From contig CATLGN010000015.1 in NCBI GenBank assembly GCA_949935685.1, positions 1-14,802 on the forward strand: a DNA stretch of 14,802 bases. Direction: 5' to 3'. Below the pieces are notes generated by a model that did not search any database, was not told where the DNA came from, and worked only from the letters and a program-made list of their open reading frames with translations. Source of the stretch: an uncultured Lachnospiraceae bacterium. GTDB taxonomy: Bacteria > Bacillota > Clostridia > Lachnospirales > Lachnospiraceae. Each line of letters starts with the position of its first letter. Position 1 is the first letter of the stretch. Shown piece by piece: positions 11,944 through 14,802 of this stretch. A program made the position numbers and the translations under genes.

Positions 11944-14802
11944 TTATAACAGTGTAAACAACGTTTCCACTGCAAACTCTTTTCGGAAATATTCCGCCAG
12001 TATATTTTCCGCCAGATCGGTATTCTCAGCCGTCACCGCCTCCATCAGGCGGCAGATCACGGGAGCCCGCCCCGCCGTTTGTTCCGCCATATCATGGCCG
12101 CACGCCAGAGAACCGCTTTTTACAATCGTTTCCTGCTCTCCCCGTCTCTCCATCATATAATACGACAGCTTTTCTCCCGGAAACAATAAAAAATTCCTCG
12201 TGTAAATACCCCGATAACAACTTTTCAGTTCTTCCGTTTTATATGCGCCGCCGTCACCGCCCGTCTGTAGCATAAAATGCAGCGTTACGGGATTTTCCGA
12301 TTCCGTGCGCAGCTCCAGAAATGTCCGGTCCGCATAATACGCCATACCCGGATACACCGGCAAAAACCGCCGGAAAAATCCAAATACAATCCCGCGCTTC
12401 AAAAGCAGATCGTCCAGAAATGCCTGGACGGTCACGCATTCCTCTTCCCTGATCTCCGGCTGCCCGGCAAAATGCTCCAGCAGAGCAAGCTCGCAGACCA
12501 CGTCACACGGCTCGCCGTTGCGGCTTCTGCGCATCAGTTCTTTCCAGATAAAAGGAGACGGCTCCTGCCCCCGGATAAAATACCGGCAGGCAAAATAACT
12601 CAGGCATTCGGCCACTACCGCCTCATCCGCACTCCCCGCTACGTATGCTTTCAATATATCCGCCGCATCGTCCAGCCATTCATTGGTAAAAAGCATCTGC
12701 AAAAGCATCCGCTCACACAACTCGTAGCTGGCCGTATCAAACCCGTCGCAGGCCTGCCACAGCGCATGCAATTCTTCGAGTGTTCCCTGATAATACAGGC
12801 TCAGATATGCCAGCATCGACTCGTCATACTTGCCGCTCCGAAAGGCAGCAAACGACATCGCCGTTATAATTTCCGTTTCCGCATCACCGGCATACGAAAG
12901 CATACGGCTGCACAGCCGCATCAAAAGCTTGGGCTTCATTTTTTCCATACCGTAACGCCTGACCCAGTCGCACGCCGTATCATACATACCCCGCAGCACC
13001 AGACAGCGCAGCGCTTCCATCCGCTCACGGCCGTTCATGGACAGCGGCTGCAGCAATGGCAGAAACGCGTCCATCTCCTCTGCCGCATCCTGACTGTCAT
13101 AATAGTCCAGCAGCTTCATACCCAGTTCGTTGCGGTACGCTTCCGCAATTTCCGCATGTTCCCATACCTTGCGGGCATATTGCACATTATTCCGATCCAC
13201 TGTGGTATAGCTCTTTCCATGCTCACACTGATAAAGCAAAACGCCGACGTCTTCCGTAAAAAAACCCGCCCTGTCCAGAAAAATGACCGGGAACATCTCC
13301 TGCGAATAGAAAAGCGCTCTGTCCTCGTACGCTATGTCACAGAGAAACCGTCCGCCGTTTTCCCCCTCAAATACCAGACTGAAATCCCGATCATAAACCG
13401 GCACGTGGGCCGTTCCCCCGCTGACCGGATAGGCAGCCTCCGATTTCAGCTTGCCATGCCGGATCATAACCCGACGGATTCCCGGCGTGCCAATCCGTAT
13501 CTCATGAACAAACAGGCTCCCCGCGTACCGATTGAGCATCTCCGCGCCGATCAGCCCCTCCTGCATCATCCTGCGGTACAGGCAGGCAATATCCCGGTTC
13601 ATACGGCCTTTTTCCAACTGCTCTCCCAGAAACTGTTCCATGGCCGGCAGATAGGTGCGATACAATTCCGAATATTCCCCGCAGTTCCGAATCACATAGG
13701 CATACAGATAGGCGGTCCGCTCATACGAGAGCCCGCTGCTGTATGAAAAATAGCGGAGCGCCGCGTCCGGTATCTCCTCCCCGCTCTCCATGTCAATGGA
13801 CATCATATAATATTCATACAGCCTGGTAATCCACAGTTCCCGCAGTATCCCCCTGCGATACCAGACCGCATATTCCGGTCCTGTTTTATTGCCTTTGATC
13901 AAAAGCGCACAAATTGCCCGCAGAGATTCCAGATCTTTTTTCTTCCGATAGCAGACCTGCAAAATCCGATACATCTGCTCCGAATAATATTTCTGCCTGC
14001 TGGCGAGATAATGAATCTGACTGATGCACTCATCCGAAAGATAGTTATATCTGGCCATAAAATGCAGAACCTGTATGACGAAGGGCGTCAGCTTCATCAA
14101 AAACGCCGGGTTTCTTCTGGCCAGCGCCGCGCCTTCCATATACCAGACCGGGCTGTGACAACCCTTCTCAAACTGCTGTTCCAGAAAAATCCATTTGCGG
14201 GAAAGGCTTCTGACAAACTCCGCGTCCAGATACAGAAGCAGCCACGCCACCTCCCAGTTTGTCTGATTATTTTGGTAAACGCGCCGGATCTCCTCCGTAA
14301 CCGCCCGGATATAATTTTCATCCCGGCTCACAAGCGTTGTCAGATACAGATAGTAACAGCTCGTCTCCGGCCGGGTTTCCTCCGGTATGATAACACTGCC
14401 CGCCTGTTCCAGCAGCCGTTTCGCCTCTCCGCAGCGCTCTCGCGTAATCAGAATATGTGCCTGAAACAAATCGCGCACAGGATTTTCCCGATTCTTTTCA
14501 CGGATTCCGTCGACAATGCGCTGCGTCTGTGTCAGCCACTCCTGTTTCCCGATCTGGCCCATGCGGAAACGCAAATAATATTGATAAAAATCCACGACCT
14601 TTTTTTTCCGCTCATAATATTCCGCGTTCCCTGCCCGGTCGGGTTCCCCATAATCCACACATACCGGCAGCTCCAGCGACAAATATTCATTGTAAAAACG
14701 GATTTTTCCATAATTGCGCCCGCCGTGCAGACCGTCCTGAAACAATACAAATCCGCAGGGACACTGATTTCCCAGAAAATCATCGTCCGTCAGAACCGAT
14801 TT
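11944..14802 (-). CDS. DUF5717-like giant helical-repeat protein (5' end outside window)
   Basis: At least 952 residues. The frame is open to the right edge, and the TTG at 14745 is only an internal codon, so the true start lies beyond 14802. The protein is mainly TPR-like helical hairpins rich in Tyr, Arg, Cys and Met. Two beta-rich segments interrupt them, one in the middle (IRIGTPGIRRVMIRHGK onwards) and one near the C-terminus (FLPVYPGMAYYADRTFLELR onwards). I see no signal peptide, membrane helix or catalytic motif in the visible part. Layout and neighbours match the DUF5717 family of Lachnospiraceae, which has no assigned function. It is probably the scaffold of the complex made with the Hsp70-like, TPR-like and membrane-hairpin proteins. 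Confidence 0.75.
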   Translation of the reverse strand, partial: KSVLTDDDFLGNQCPCGFVLFQDGLHGGRNYGKIRFYNEYLSLELPVCVDYGEPDRAGNAEYYERKKKVVDFYQYYLRFRMGQIGKQEWLTQTQRIVDGIREKNRENPVRDLFQAHILITRERCGEAKRLLEQAGSVIIPEETRPETSCYYLYLTTLVSRDENYIRAVTEEIRRVYQNNQTNWEVAWLLLYLDAEFVRSLSRKWIFLEQQFEKGCHSPVWYMEGAALARRNPAFLMKLTPFVIQVLHFMARYNYLSDECISQIHYLASRQKYYSEQMYRILQVCYRKKKDLESLRAICALLIKGNKTGPEYAVWYRRGILRELWITRLYEYYMMSIDMESGEEIPDAALRYFSYSSGLSYERTAYLYAYVIRNCGEYSELYRTYLPAMEQFLGEQLEKGRMNRDIACLYRRMMQEGLIGAEMLNRYAGSLFVHEIRIGTPGIRRVMIRHGKLKSEAAYPVSGGTAHVPVYDRDFSLVFEGENGGRFLCDIAYEDRALFYSQEMFPVIFLDRAGFFTEDVGVLLYQCEHGKSYTTVDRNNVQYARKVWEHAEIAEAYRNELGMKLLDYYDSQDAAEEMDAFLPLLQPLSMNGRERMEALRCLVLRGMYDTACDWVRRYGMEKMKPKLLMRLCSRMLSYAGDAETEIITAMSFAAFRSGKYDESMLAYLSLYYQGTLEELHALWQACDGFDTASYELCERMLLQMLFTNEWLDDAADILKAYVAGSADEAVVAECLSYFACRYFIRGQEPSPFIWKELMRRSRNGEPCDVVCELALLEHFAGQPEIREEECVTVQAFLDDLLLKRGIVFGFFRRFLPVYPGMAYYADRTFLELRTESENPVTLHFMLQTGGDGGAYKTEELKSCYRGIYTRNFLLFPGEKLSYYMMERRGEQETIVKSGSLACGHDMAEQTAGRAPVICRLMEAVTAENTDLAENILAEYFRKEFAVETLFTLL

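Noticed and set aside
11507..12160. 217-codon plus-strand frame across the DUF5716/DUF5717 junction
   Set aside because: Ser/Pro/Arg-rich shadow with no domain, antisense to two supported genes.
12277..13746. 489-codon plus-strand open frame opposite the DUF5717-like gene
   Set aside because: It is antisense to a convincing helical-repeat protein, is rich in Arg, His, Pro and Gln with no recognisable domain, and has no ribosome binding site; it follows from GC-rich codons on the other strand.
14745..14745. Apparent start of the DUF5717-like protein at this position
   Set aside because: The codon is TTG, no Shine-Dalgarno precedes it, and the frame stays open to the window edge, so the gene starts outside.

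Overview
The window looks like a chromosomal segment from a mid-GC Clostridia genome, most probably Lachnospiraceae. Three things point there: an FMN riboswitch ahead of ribD, a YjfB-type small protein, and a four-gene cluster with DUF5717- and DUF5716-like products that I know mainly from Lachnospiraceae. The genus cannot be set from sequence alone. Nearly everything lies on the minus strand, except a plus-strand accessory block at about 6.6-8.4 kb.

Layout (minus-strand genes are transcribed right to left). 1-661: the 5' part of ribD, cut by the window edge, behind an FMN riboswitch with two hairpin-plus-T-tract structures between aptamer and gene. 685-938: a 63-residue YjfB-like protein with its own promoter. 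943-2174: a secreted SH3-domain protein followed by a four-helix PsiE-like membrane protein, with a promoter embedded in the end of the preceding gene. 2154-4054: an AT-richer, translationally coupled pair, an ABC/AAA15-type ATPase and a TOPRIM (DUF3226-like) protein. This is a split OLD/PARIS-like architecture and a good anti-phage defence candidate. 4085-6608: a polar amino-acid ABC importer (lipoprotein, permease, ATPase) with a consensus promoter.

6621-8380 (plus strand): a C-terminal BRCT remnant, a DUF4262 protein, then an Rpn-family PD-(D/E)XK nuclease. The last 55 residues of the nuclease start at an in-frame ATG with its own Shine-Dalgarno. They are repeated immediately downstream as a free-standing 59-residue ORF. 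Because small C-terminal Rpn products act as antitoxins in characterised Rpn systems, this looks like a nuclease toxin with both an intragenic and a duplicated antitoxin. A minus-strand tRNA-Ser(GCU) with an unusual C33 ends the block.

8562-14802: a tightly packed four-gene minus-strand operon, DUF5717-like giant helical protein (5' end outside the window), DUF5716-like Hsp70/actin-fold protein, TPR-like protein, and coiled-coil protein with a central membrane hairpin. It reads as an undescribed membrane-linked, chaperone-like assembly.

The three things most worth following are the Rpn C-terminal duplication, the ATPase/TOPRIM pair and the DUF5717/DUF5716 operon.
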